Shown in pieces: positions 1 through 6,662 of a stretch of DNA of 7,394 bases; positions within the stretch are counted from its first letter, which is position 1; each line of letters starts with the position of its first letter. The notes below the pieces were generated by a model. The model worked only from the letters and a program-made list of their open reading frames with translations. It ran no database searches and was not told the DNA's origin. The DNA is from Chitinophagaceae bacterium. Lineage in GTDB: Bacteria; Bacteroidota; Bacteroidia; Chitinophagales; Chitinophagaceae. The stretch lies in assembly GCA_023251285.1 (NCBI GenBank), contig JAHEZB010000088.1, forward strand, positions 1-7,394, in the 5' to 3' direction. The position numbers and the translations under genes were made by a program.

Positions 1-1
1 C

Positions 2-2125
2 CTTGAAGTAGCTAATGAACCGTTATTGCAGGTATGGAATATTGATAAAAGTTCTTTTGGCAAACCATTTTTAGAAATTCTTCCGGAACTCAAAGGACAA
101 GGATTTTTAGAAACCCTTCAAGATGTTTATTTTAATGATAAAATTCTCAAGGGCGAGGAAACTCCGGCTGTATTTACAGGCAAAAATGGGAAAAAAAGGG
201 TGCTGTATTTTAACTATGTGTACCAACCTTATCGGGAAGATGACGGCACGATCAGCGGCGTGCTTGTTTTGGCTACAGATGTTACCAAACAAGTTATGGC
301 CCAGCAAAAAATACGCGAAAGTGAAAAAAACTACCGCACACTGGTTACTGATCTTCCTGTTTCACTTTATACCTGCGATGCGGATGGTCATATTTTATTG
401 TATAACCAGGCAGCCGTTCGGCTGTGGGGACGTGTACCGCAGCCGGAAATAGAAAAATGGAGTGGCGCTTTTCGTATTTACAAAGCTGATGGTTCGCCCT
501 TGCCTCTTGATGAAGCGCCTATGGCAATTGCATTAAAAACCGGTCAGATCGAGCAGTTTGAAATTATTATAGAACGTGAAGATGGAAGCAGGAGAAATGT
601 CATTCCTTTCCCACAGCTTTTATATGGTGATGATGGGAAAATAACCGGTGCTGTTAATATGATGCAAGATATCACAGAGGAAAAGAAGGCCGCCGCGGAC
701 AATGCAAAGCTGGCAGCGATTGTTCAATCTTCCGACGACGCTATTATCAGTAAATCGATAGAAGGAATTGTTACAAGTTGGAATGCATCGGCCGAAAAAA
801 TGTTTGGATTCACAGCTGTAGAAATGATTGGTCAGCCAATTTCCAAAATAATTCCACCGGATAGATTCGAGGAGGAAAAATATATTCTTTCACAACTTCG
901 CGCCGGAAAGAGCATTGATCATTTTGAAACGAAGAGACTCATCAAAAACGGCGATCTGATTGACATTTCATTAACTATTTCACCTATCAAAGACATAGAG
1001 GGAAAAACGATTGGAATTTCTAAAATTGCAAGGGATATTACAGAGGCGAAAAAAGCAGAATCATTACTTAAGGAAAGCGAAAAACGTTTTCGCCTGCTTG
1101 CCGAAAGCCTGCCTCAATTGGTATGGGTTACTGATGAAAAAGGAAATTCAGAATTCGTTTCCTTGAAATGGGAAGAATATACCGGCATTCATTTATCCAT
1201 GTTGGATGAGAAATGGGAATCATTAGTTCATCCGGATGACCTGAAAACGATCATGCAAATTTGGAAGGACAGCTTAGTTAGTTGCCTGCCTTATAAAGCA
1301 GAAGTGCGTCTAAAAAGCAAAACCGGAGATTATAGATGGTTTGCAGCTATCGGAGACCCGGTTTTTGATAATGAAAACAAAATCATCAAATGGGTGGGCG
1401 CTTTCTCAGACATTCACCATTTGAAAAAAGAACAGCAAAGAAAAGATGCTTTCCTTTCAATGGCAAGCCACGAACTAAAAACACCGGTCACTACAATTAA
1501 AGCCTATGGGGAAATAGCAGAAATAATGCTGGAACAAAAAGGTGATGAGCAAACGCTTGCTATTCAACGGAAAATGAGCAAACAGGTAAATAAACTCACC
1601 ACGCTTATAACTGATCTGTTAGACAATATCCGGGTTGAAAAAGGAAAATTGATTTTTTCGGAAACACGATTTGATTTCAACGAGTTAGTAAAAGATATCG
1701 TGGATGATATGCAAAAGATCAATCCACATTTTAAAATTGTTTATCATTCTGACGAGAAAGTGAAGCTTTTTGGTGATCTCGATAAAATCGGGCAGGTGAT
1801 CAACAACCTCATAACAAATGCCATTAAATATGCACCTGGAACGGATGAAATAATCGTAAAAATGAACGTTGAAGATGAAGGTGTACAGTTATCCGTTCAG
1901 GATTTCGGCATTGGCATTCCGGTGGAAGACCAGCCACATATTTTTGAACAGTTTTACCGTGTAAATGGTGACAGCCAATCAACTTTCCCGGGTATGGGAA
2001 TCGGACTTTACATTTGCTCGGAAATTATAAACCGGCAACATGGTAAAATTTGGGTAGAAAGCACGCTTGGCAAAGGTTCCACCTTTTACATCTGGCTTCC
2101 CTATGATTACAGAAAAGGCGTTTAA
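2..2125 (+). CDS. Multi-PAS sensor histidine kinase (5'-truncated by window edge)
   Basis: This is the 3' part of a two-component sensor kinase, which autophosphorylates on histidine and passes the phosphate to a response regulator. The frame is open to the left edge. The TTG at 26 lies inside a PAS domain, so it is not the start. Modules in order are: the end of one PAS (to about nt 295), PAS 2 (about 326-685), PAS 3 (about 710-1060, S-box type), PAS 4 (about 1085-1430, PAS_3-like, with the LVHPDD motif), HisKA (about 1430-1640) and HATPase_c (about 1770-2110). The H-box is SMASHELKTP, with the phospho-acceptor His codon at 1469-1471. The N-box is NNLITNAIKY (1802-1831), followed by the G1 box (DFGIGIP), the F box (FEQFY) and the G2 box (GMGIGLYI), so the catalytic core looks intact. 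No membrane segment or receiver domain is visible in this part. It may be a cytoplasmic sensor, but the N-terminus is missing. No cognate regulator follows it. The ligand cannot be read from sequence. Confidence 0.95.
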   Translation, partial: LEVANEPLLQVWNIDKSSFGKPFLEILPELKGQGFLETLQDVYFNDKILKGEETPAVFTGKNGKKRVLYFNYVYQPYREDDGTISGVLVLATDVTKQVMAQQKIRESEKNYRTLVTDLPVSLYTCDADGHILLYNQAAVRLWGRVPQPEIEKWSGAFRIYKADGSPLPLDEAPMAIALKTGQIEQFEIIIEREDGSRRNVIPFPQLLYGDDGKITGAVNMMQDITEEKKAAADNAKLAAIVQSSDDAIISKSIEGIVTSWNASAEKMFGFTAVEMIGQPISKIIPPDRFEEEKYILSQLRAGKSIDHFETKRLIKNGDLIDISLTISPIKDIEGKTIGISKIARDITEAKKAESLLKESEKRFRLLAESLPQLVWVTDEKGNSEFVSLKWEEYTGIHLSMLDEKWESLVHPDDLKTIMQIWKDSLVSCLPYKAEVRLKSKTGDYRWFAAIGDPVFDNENKIIKWVGAFSDIHHLKKEQQRKDAFLSMASHELKTPVTTIKAYGEIAEIMLEQKGDEQTLAIQRKMSKQVNKLTTLITDLLDNIRVEKGKLIFSETRFDFNELVKDIVDDMQKINPHFKIVYHSDEKVKLFGDLDKIGQVINNLITNAIKYAPGTDEIIVKMNVEDEGVQLSVQDFGIGIPVEDQPHIFEQFYRVNGDSQSTFPGMGIGLYICSEIINRQHGKIWVESTLGKGSTFYIWLPYDYRKGV

Positions 2126-2167
2126 CTTGCTTTTCCATTAACTGTAATTGTTTTCAGCAAAGCAAGT
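2125..2167 (+). terminator. Weak inverted repeat after the kinase gene, possible terminator
   Basis: A 9-bp perfect inverted repeat (ACTTGCTTT at 2125-2133, AAAGCAAGT at 2159-2167) begins at the last base of the kinase stop codon. The loop is 25 nt and no T-run follows the right arm, so it is a poor intrinsic terminator. It may only mark the transcript end or be incidental. Confidence 0.25.
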
Positions 2168-2279
2168 AATATCCGCAAATCTTATTCAGTTTTAATAAAT
2201 TGTTGTCTTATTCTATTTGGCATTATTTAAGCTATAAACGAAGACAATAAATTCAACAAATAACCGGCAGCAAAAAAGT

Positions 2280-3617
2280 ATGAAATTAGTTTTAGTAACA
2301 ATCGTTCTCCCTCTTTTTATCAGCTTTACTGTATTCGCACAGAGCAGCGACACTGCAAAAAAATCCAATTGGTCGGATCATTTTCAACTTACCGTAATTT
2401 CTCAAAGACATCCGTCTTTTCCGGCTAAATATAGCGGTGCAAACAGCCTTTCAGATAGCGCAGAACCAACAGCGACAAGCCTGACTGCCACTTTGTTTCT
2501 CGGCCGGAAATTATGGAAAGGCGCCTTTTTTTATCTTAATCCTGAAGTATCAGGAGGCAATGGATTGAGCTTTGCAAAAGGTGTTGCCGGCGCGTTGAAT
2601 GGCGAAACATATAGAGTAGGGGAAGTGGCACCGGAAGTGTTCATTGCCCGCGCCTATCTTCAACAGAATATCCCCCTGGGACCTGCGACAGAAGAAATGC
2701 CGGATGGAATTAACCAGGTGCAGTCAACACTGCCTGCAAATAGGATCACCATCACCGCCGGTAAATTTGCAATTTCTGATTTTTATGATGATAACTCATA
2801 CAGCAAAGATCCACGCACACAATTTTTCAATTGGGCGTTGTGGGCAAATGGAAGTTGGGATTATCCCGCCAATACCCGTGGTTATACTTATGGATTAGTA
2901 GCTGAATTGATAAAACCAGCGTGGGCTCTACGGCTTTCAACAGTTGCGGTTCCGCGCATTGCCAATTTTCATTTAATGGAATATAATATCCACGCACATT
3001 CAGAAACTTTCGAATTTCAACACACGCTTTCCATTCATAAAAGAAAAGGAAATGTGCGATTTATGGCAAGCGGCACTGTTTCACGATCGCCTTCTTACGT
3101 CGCCGGAATCAATGCGATTGCTGATAAGAATACCTTTTTATTAAACGTAATAAACGGTAGTGTTGAAAATAATCAATATGGCGGCAGTAAATACGCTTTG
3201 GGATTGAATATTGACCAGGAAATTTCAAATGATATCGGCTTCTTTGCCCGTGCTGGTTGGAATGACGGAAAATATGCGTCCTGGGCTTTTACGGAAATAG
3301 ACCGCACAATAAACGGCGGCTTTTCTATCAAAGGAAATAGATGGAAAAGGGCGAAAGATGTTCTTGGAATCGGAACCGCTATCAATGGTATTTCAGGAGA
3401 TCATCAACAATTTTTAAAAGCGGGTGGCTATGGATTTATTATTGGTGATAGCAAGCTTAATTATGGCCTCGAATCAATAATCGAAGCTTATTACAGTGCC
3501 GCGCTTTTAAAATTCTTGTGGCTCACATTAGATTACCAGTTCGTAAAAAATCCGGGATATAATAAAGATCGCGGACCTGTAAACGTATTTGGTGTTCGGG
3601 CGCATATTGAGTGGTAA
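2280..3617 (+). CDS. OprB-like carbohydrate porin, outer-membrane beta-barrel
   Basis: The 445-residue protein is predicted to form an outer-membrane channel of the OprB/carbohydrate-selective porin type. A Sec signal peptide is clear: residues 1-20, one early Lys, a hydrophobic core, and likely signal peptidase I cleavage at VFA|QSS, with no lipobox Cys. The mature part has alternating, aromatic-rich beta-strand segments and glycine-rich turns throughout. It ends in a C-terminal Trp (…HIEW), as expected of a BAM-recognised last strand. Segments such as AGKFAISDFYDDNSYSKDP (about residues 165-185), FFNWALWANGSWDYP (about 190-204) and the late FFARAGWNDGKYASW resemble OprB-family porins of Bacteroidota, recognised from memory rather than by search. 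The ATG at 2280 is chosen because it places the signal peptide exactly at the N-terminus. The leader is A-rich without a Shine-Dalgarno. The gene stands alone, 154 bp after the kinase, with no sugar-use genes beside it, so the substrate is unknown. Confidence 0.85.
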   Translation: MKLVLVTIVLPLFISFTVFAQSSDTAKKSNWSDHFQLTVISQRHPSFPAKYSGANSLSDSAEPTATSLTATLFLGRKLWKGAFFYLNPEVSGGNGLSFAKGVAGALNGETYRVGEVAPEVFIARAYLQQNIPLGPATEEMPDGINQVQSTLPANRITITAGKFAISDFYDDNSYSKDPRTQFFNWALWANGSWDYPANTRGYTYGLVAELIKPAWALRLSTVAVPRIANFHLMEYNIHAHSETFEFQHTLSIHKRKGNVRFMASGTVSRSPSYVAGINAIADKNTFLLNVINGSVENNQYGGSKYALGLNIDQEISNDIGFFARAGWNDGKYASWAFTEIDRTINGGFSIKGNRWKRAKDVLGIGTAINGISGDHQQFLKAGGYGFIIGDSKLNYGLESIIEAYYSAALLKFLWLTLDYQFVKNPGYNKDRGPVNVFGVRAHIEW

Positions 3618-3675
3618 CAACGTCCCGTCGCTTACCTCTTACAACTGTTAAAAATTCCTAAAAACGGGTTTCTCT

Positions 3676-3706
3676 TTTGGTAAATACGAAAGTCTTCGTA
3701 CATTCG
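3676..3706 (+). promoter_or_regulatory. Likely Bacteroidota-type promoter of the blaI-M56 operon
   Basis: TTTG at 3676-3679 is followed after exactly 19 nt by TACATTCG at 3699-3706. The Bacteroidota primary-sigma consensus is TTTG-N19ish-TAnnTTTG, so the -33 element is perfect and the -7 element has one mismatch (C for T at 3705). Transcription would then begin near 3711-3715, inside the right-hand operator. This gives a leader of about 45 nt to the ATG at 3759. The site was found by eye. The fit to the operator layout is the main reason to trust it. Confidence 0.55.
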
Positions 3707-3725
3707 ATGTACGAAATCTTTCGTA
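3685..3725 (+). promoter_or_regulatory. Tandem palindromic operator, probable BlaI-family binding sites
   Basis: Two 16-bp palindromes share the same arms. Site 1 is TACGAA-AGTC-TTCGTA (3685-3700). Site 2 is TACGAAA-TC-TTTCGTA (3710-3725). Their centres are 25 bp apart. The stretch between them forms a further palindrome, GTACAT-TCG-ATGTAC (3698-3712). The whole 41 bp is therefore almost one dyad centred on 3705, with only two mismatched position pairs. It sits immediately upstream of a BlaI/MecI-type repressor gene. Members of that family bind dyads as dimers and repress their own operon. Site 1 lies in the promoter spacer and site 2 at the expected transcription start, an arrangement suited to blocking RNA polymerase. 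Binding by this BlaI-like protein is inferred, while the palindromes are seen directly. No second copy of the TACGAA-N4-TTCGTA motif was noticed elsewhere in the window. Confidence 0.8.
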
Positions 3726-3758
3726 GTAATGAAATCGAACACAGTAAAGCAACAAATA

Positions 3759-4175
3759 ATGCCGAATTTAAAATTGAACAAACCAACAGAAAGCGAAATG
3801 GCGATTCTTCAAATCCTGTGGGAAGAAGGACCTTCCACCGTTCGTGAAGTACATGAGATCTTATCTGGCACTAAAGAATCAGGTTATACCACCACTTTAA
3901 AACTGATGCAGATTATGCATGATAAAGGCATGCTCAGCCGCAATGATGAATCAAAAACACACATTTATTCAACCCTGATAAAAAAAGAATCAGTGCAAAA
4001 GCAAGTGGTTGGAAATATGATCAAAGGATTGTTTAAAGGTTCATCCGCAAAATTAGTAATGCACGCGCTTGGCAACCACAGAGCTTCCAGTGAAGAGATC
4101 AGTGAAATAAAAAAATACCTGGATGAAATGGAATTGACAGAAATGACAAAAAAGAAGAAGAACGAAAAAAAATAA
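3759..4175 (+). CDS. BlaI/MecI/CopY-family transcriptional repressor
   Basis: This is a small winged-helix repressor of 138 residues from the preferred start (148 if the upstream ATG at 3729 is used), the usual size for the family. The N-terminal signature KPTESEMAILQILWEEGPST opens the DNA-binding domain. TVREVHEIL is the second helix of the HTH, GYTTTLKLMQIMHDKG is the recognition-helix region, and the wing runs through LSRNDESKTHIYS. The C-terminal half (VVGNMIKGLFKGSSAKLVMHAL) is the dimerisation and cleavage region, and the tail is Lys-rich. The ATG at 3759 is preferred because family members usually begin a few residues before the PTE motif, and because an ATG at 3729 would lie only about 15 nt from the predicted transcription start. 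The gene is 46 bp ahead of an M56 peptidase on the same strand, the standard bla/mec-type pairing. The expected role is autorepression relieved by proteolysis. The target genes are unknown, as no beta-lactamase or PBP gene is present here. Confidence 0.9.
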   Translation: MPNLKLNKPTESEMAILQILWEEGPSTVREVHEILSGTKESGYTTTLKLMQIMHDKGMLSRNDESKTHIYSTLIKKESVQKQVVGNMIKGLFKGSSAKLVMHALGNHRASSEEISEIKKYLDEMELTEMTKKKKNEKK

Positions 4176-4221
4176 ATGCTGTTTTCATTAATAAGAATAA
4201 TTAAAGCAAAAAATAATTAAA

Positions 4222-6123
4222 ATGAACCACTTCAATTTTCTTCTTTCTCCTGCTGCAGAAGCGCTGGGTCACACTTTGTTGTACAGCTTATGGCAGGCTT
4301 TTATTGTTTTTATTTGCCTTCGTTTGATATTAAAATTGATTCCCCATGCTGCCGCACGGGTTAGATATCTCTTAGCCTATTTTGCTTATACCGGAATTGC
4401 ATTTTGGTTTTTGATTACGTTGATGAGTGAATTATGGAGCATCCAAAATCAACTCTCTTACCAGGTAATTCCCTCAAACGATTTGCTGCAACTACAATCT
4501 TATCCGGAGACAAATGAAACTATCAACATTTTTTCTTTTTCTTTTTTAAATAATTATCTGCCCTTTATTACCGGTTTTTATTTACTCGGAATCGTTTGGT
4601 TTGCCACAAAGCTGCTTCTAAATTATTTTCAAACCAATCGGCTTAAAACGCAGGATGGTACTGCATTAGAGCCCGAATGGCAACAAAAGGTTCTGTATTT
4701 GGCCCGGCAAATAAACATTCAAAAAAAGGTTCGTGCTTATTTCTCAGAGTATATAGAAACTCCGATAATGATTGGATTTTTAAAACCGGTAATTCTATTG
4801 CCAATGGCTACCATGAATCATCTTTCTGTACAGGAATTTGAGGCAATCCTGCTCCACGAACTGGCGCATATTCGCCGCAATGATTACCTGTTCAACCTGT
4901 TACAATCTGTAATAGATGCCATTTTATTTTTTAACCCTTTCAGCTGGTGGATCACCAAATTCATCCGTTCTGAACGTGAAAAGTGTTGTGATGAAATGGT
5001 ATTGGAATTATCAGACCGGCATCATTATGCCCGTGCGCTTTTAGCTTTAGAAGAACCACTTCACCACCGTGCGTTAGTAATGACAGCTGTCAGTAAACGA
5101 TCACAATTATTTCATCGCATCAAAAACATTATGGAAATGAAAAACAATCGAATCAATGTGCGGCAAAAATTTATTGCTTTTGCCGTTGTTGCAACAGCCA
5201 TTATTTCTGTTGCCTGGCTTACTCCAAAAGAAAGTAAGACTGCCCAGGCTGAAAAACAAATGTCGGTGAACAGGATCACCTATTCATTAATTGGATCGTC
5301 TGCCTTAAATGGGTTTAGTTTAAATAATTTTTTTGCAAAAACAGTTATTGACAGCCCGCCTCCTTTGATTACGCCGCCGCCACCTAAACCTCCGAAAGCC
5401 CCAAAAACGCCGCTACCACTGTCTTCTAATACTGCTCAACAGCTGCCAGTTCCACCGGTGCCGCCTACACCTCCTGTAGAACCAACCGCACCTCCAGCAC
5501 CTCCAGCACCGCCCGTTGATAAAATAAAGGATACCACTTCTCCGGTTACTGATTTTTTCAATAGTAAAGAATGGAAGCAGCAGCAGGAAGAAATAAAGAA
5601 AAGTACTGCCGCAATGCAAAAATATTTTCAAAGTGATGCGTGGAAAAAACAACAGCAACTGATCCGGAAAAATTCGCTGGCAATGCAAAAATATTTCAAC
5701 AGTCCGGCATGGAAAAAGCAACAGAAGGAAATTGAGAAAAATGCTTCTAAAATGCAGGAATATTTCAACAGCCCCGCATGGAAAAAACAACAGGCAGAAA
5801 TCCAAAAAAGTGCGGTGCACATACAGGAATATTTTAACAGCCCTGAATGGAAAAAACAGCAGGAGGAAATTCAAAAGAATGGATTGCAAATGCAGGAATA
5901 TTTCAAGAACCATCAGGAGGAACTGAAACATTCAACAGATTCCCTGATGTCATACTTTAAGAGCGATGCATGGAAAGAGCAACAGAAAAATTTACAAAAA
6001 GCCATGGCTGAAACAAAACAATATTTTGAAAGCGCGGAGTGGAAAAAGCAACAGGAGAAAATGAAAAAAGCAATGGAAGAAAGTAAAAAAAGTTTCATGG
6101 ATAGTCAATCAAAAGCGAAATAA
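4222..6123 (+). CDS. M56 (BlaR1/MecR1-like) membrane metallopeptidase with 23-residue C-terminal repeats
   Basis: This is a 633-residue integral membrane zinc peptidase. Likely membrane helices are at residues 17-38, 47-68, 110-133 and 316-334. Positive charges (ARVR, NRLK, NNRINVRQK) put the loops after helices 1 and 3 in the cytoplasm, as in BlaR1. The M56 domain contains the zinc motif HELAH (H212, E213, H216) followed by IRRNDYLFNLLQ. It also has EREKCCDEMV (251-260), where E251 or E253 would be the third zinc ligand. The active site looks complete. After helix 4 there is no penicillin-binding sensor domain. Instead residues 377-431 are strongly proline-rich (PP, PPP and PAPPAP runs), and residues 445-633 consist of tandem helical repeats. 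The C-terminus should be periplasmic. In the BlaR1 model the activated protease leads to loss of the BlaI-type repressor encoded just upstream, and that is the inferred role here. The signal sensed is unknown. The start has an A/T-rich leader without a Shine-Dalgarno. Confidence 0.9.
   Translation: MNHFNFLLSPAAEALGHTLLYSLWQAFIVFICLRLILKLIPHAAARVRYLLAYFAYTGIAFWFLITLMSELWSIQNQLSYQVIPSNDLLQLQSYPETNETINIFSFSFLNNYLPFITGFYLLGIVWFATKLLLNYFQTNRLKTQDGTALEPEWQQKVLYLARQINIQKKVRAYFSEYIETPIMIGFLKPVILLPMATMNHLSVQEFEAILLHELAHIRRNDYLFNLLQSVIDAILFFNPFSWWITKFIRSEREKCCDEMVLELSDRHHYARALLALEEPLHHRALVMTAVSKRSQLFHRIKNIMEMKNNRINVRQKFIAFAVVATAIISVAWLTPKESKTAQAEKQMSVNRITYSLIGSSALNGFSLNNFFAKTVIDSPPPLITPPPPKPPKAPKTPLPLSSNTAQQLPVPPVPPTPPVEPTAPPAPPAPPVDKIKDTTSPVTDFFNSKEWKQQQEEIKKSTAAMQKYFQSDAWKKQQQLIRKNSLAMQKYFNSPAWKKQQKEIEKNASKMQEYFNSPAWKKQQAEIQKSAVHIQEYFNSPEWKKQQEEIQKNGLQMQEYFKNHQEELKHSTDSLMSYFKSDAWKEQQKNLQKAMAETKQYFESAEWKKQQEKMKKAMEESKKSFMDSQSKAK
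5341..5514 (+). other. Proline-rich periplasmic linker within the M56 peptidase gene
   Basis: Codons 374-431 encode a segment dominated by Pro with Ala, Thr, Val and Lys (for example SPPPLITPPPPKPPKAP and PPVPPTPPVEP). It lies between the fourth membrane helix and the repeat domain. The composition is like the periplasm-spanning stretch of TonB, so an extended rigid spacer is a reasonable inference. Confidence 0.8.
5554..6090 (+). repeat. Eight tandem 69-bp (23-residue) coding repeats
   Basis: Units start at 5554, 5623, 5692, 5761, 5830, 5899, 5953 and 6022. Seven are 69 bp and one (5899-5952) is 54 bp. A partial ninth unit (SFMDSQSKAK) ends the protein. The consensus is YFxSxxWKKQQxEIxKxxxxMQx. 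The first 11 residues, including Tyr-Phe, Trp and KKQQ, are well conserved. The last 12 vary but stay helix-prone and charged. At DNA level the conserved half is also close: units 3 and 4 differ at 3 of their first 33 bases. The short unit lacks five residues including the Trp. The array has few breakers and many K, Q and E residues, suggesting a long amphipathic helix or helical bundle. Unit boundaries were counted by codon and are exact for the chosen phase. Confidence 0.95.
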
Positions 6124-6253
6124 TCCACGACACATTTCTGTACTTAGTTCATAAATCATCTTTATCCGGTAACCATTCTACAACTACCTCTCTCTTATCA
6201 AACCGGCAAGATTCTTGTTTTATGCTAAATACATAAAATTAAAATTAAAAACA

Positions 6254-6571
6254 ATGAGTGTAGACAACAAACATGTTGCAGCGATACTTCTTGGTGCTGC
6301 TGCAGCTTTCGGCGCGTACAAATACAGCAATCTTACTGATGAAGAGAAACAAAAAATGAAAGATAATTTAAAGGACAAATTTCATAAGCTGAAAGATGAA
6401 GCCGAAAGTGGCGCCGAAAACGCGAAAAGTTACTTTAATGATTTAAAGGATAAAGCAACAACAGCGCTCAAAGAACATTTTCCTGATGTAGAAAAACATT
6501 TCGAGGATTTCTTTAATAAAGGAAATAACGTCAGCTCCGATGCAGAAACTTCCACTGCTCGGGGCGTCTAA
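6254..6571 (+). CDS. Small YtxH-like membrane-anchored helical protein
   Basis: This 105-residue protein has an N-terminal small-residue hydrophobic segment (residues 8-21, AAILLGAAAAFGAY, glycine-zipper-like), followed by charged amphipathic helices (about 27-92) rich in Lys, Asp and Glu, and a Ser/Thr-rich tail. This is the layout of YtxH-domain proteins, which are often tied to the envelope or to stress, but their molecular role is poorly defined. The resemblance is by composition and length, not by a diagnostic motif. The ATG at 6254 is chosen over an in-frame TTG at 6215. The TTG would add 13 residues (MFYAKYIKLKLKT) encoded by what looks like the AT-rich untranslated leader, and the ATG has a typical A-rich Bacteroidota leader. 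It follows the M56 gene by 130 bp, so it may have its own promoter, although no clear one was found. It is followed by a strong terminator. Confidence 0.8.
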   Translation: MSVDNKHVAAILLGAAAAFGAYKYSNLTDEEKQKMKDNLKDKFHKLKDEAESGAENAKSYFNDLKDKATTALKEHFPDVEKHFEDFFNKGNNVSSDAETSTARGV

Positions 6572-6610
6572 AATGTTATAAACAGAAAAAGGTAATTTGG
6601 ATTATTTGTT

Positions 6611-6662
6611 GGTTTGCTGCCACTTGAATCAGTTTGATTTAAATGGCAGCAAACCTTTTTTT
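6611..6662 (+). terminator. Strong rho-independent terminator downstream of the YtxH-like gene
   Basis: A perfect 12-bp stem (GGTTTGCTGCCA at 6611-6622, TGGCAGCAAACC at 6644-6655) is followed directly by seven Ts (6656-6662). After one C/A mismatch the pairing continues inward for eight more pairs, including one G-T, to a 3-nt GTT loop. The full hairpin therefore has about 20 pairs over 45 nt. The T-run is only on the + side, so it terminates rightward transcription. The opposite side has no T-run for the converging PhoH gene. Confidence 0.92.

Noticed and set aside
26..28. TTG at 26 as start of the histidine kinase
   Set aside because: The frame is open to the window edge with PAS-like sequence (LEVANEPLLQVWN) before the TTG, so the gene is truncated by the window.
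2189..2219. Possible promoter of the porin gene: TCTATTTG at 2212-2219 resembles a -7 element (TAnnTTTG, one mismatch)
   Set aside because: No TTTG is found at the expected distance upstream, only T-rich sequence near 2190, so support is too weak to list.
3624..3678. CCCGT (3624-3628) and ACGGG (3664-3668) followed by a T-rich stretch as a porin terminator
   Set aside because: The stem is only 5 bp with a 35-nt loop, and the T-rich part is better explained as part of the next promoter.
5413..6098. Several open frames on both strands across the M56 repeat region (for example - strand 5413-5931 and 5913-6098, + strand 5732-5926)
   Set aside because: They are periodic shadows of the 69-bp repeats, with low-complexity Phe/Leu/Cys-rich or Lys/Asn/Arg-rich translations and no family features.
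4222..6123. Naming the M56 protein blaR1 or mecR1
   Set aside because: The penicillin-binding sensor domain that defines those proteins is absent, so only the peptidase family is supported.
6215..6253. TTG at 6215 as start of the YtxH-like protein
   Set aside because: The added residues are encoded by AT-rich leader sequence, and the ATG at 6254 gives a family-like N-terminus.
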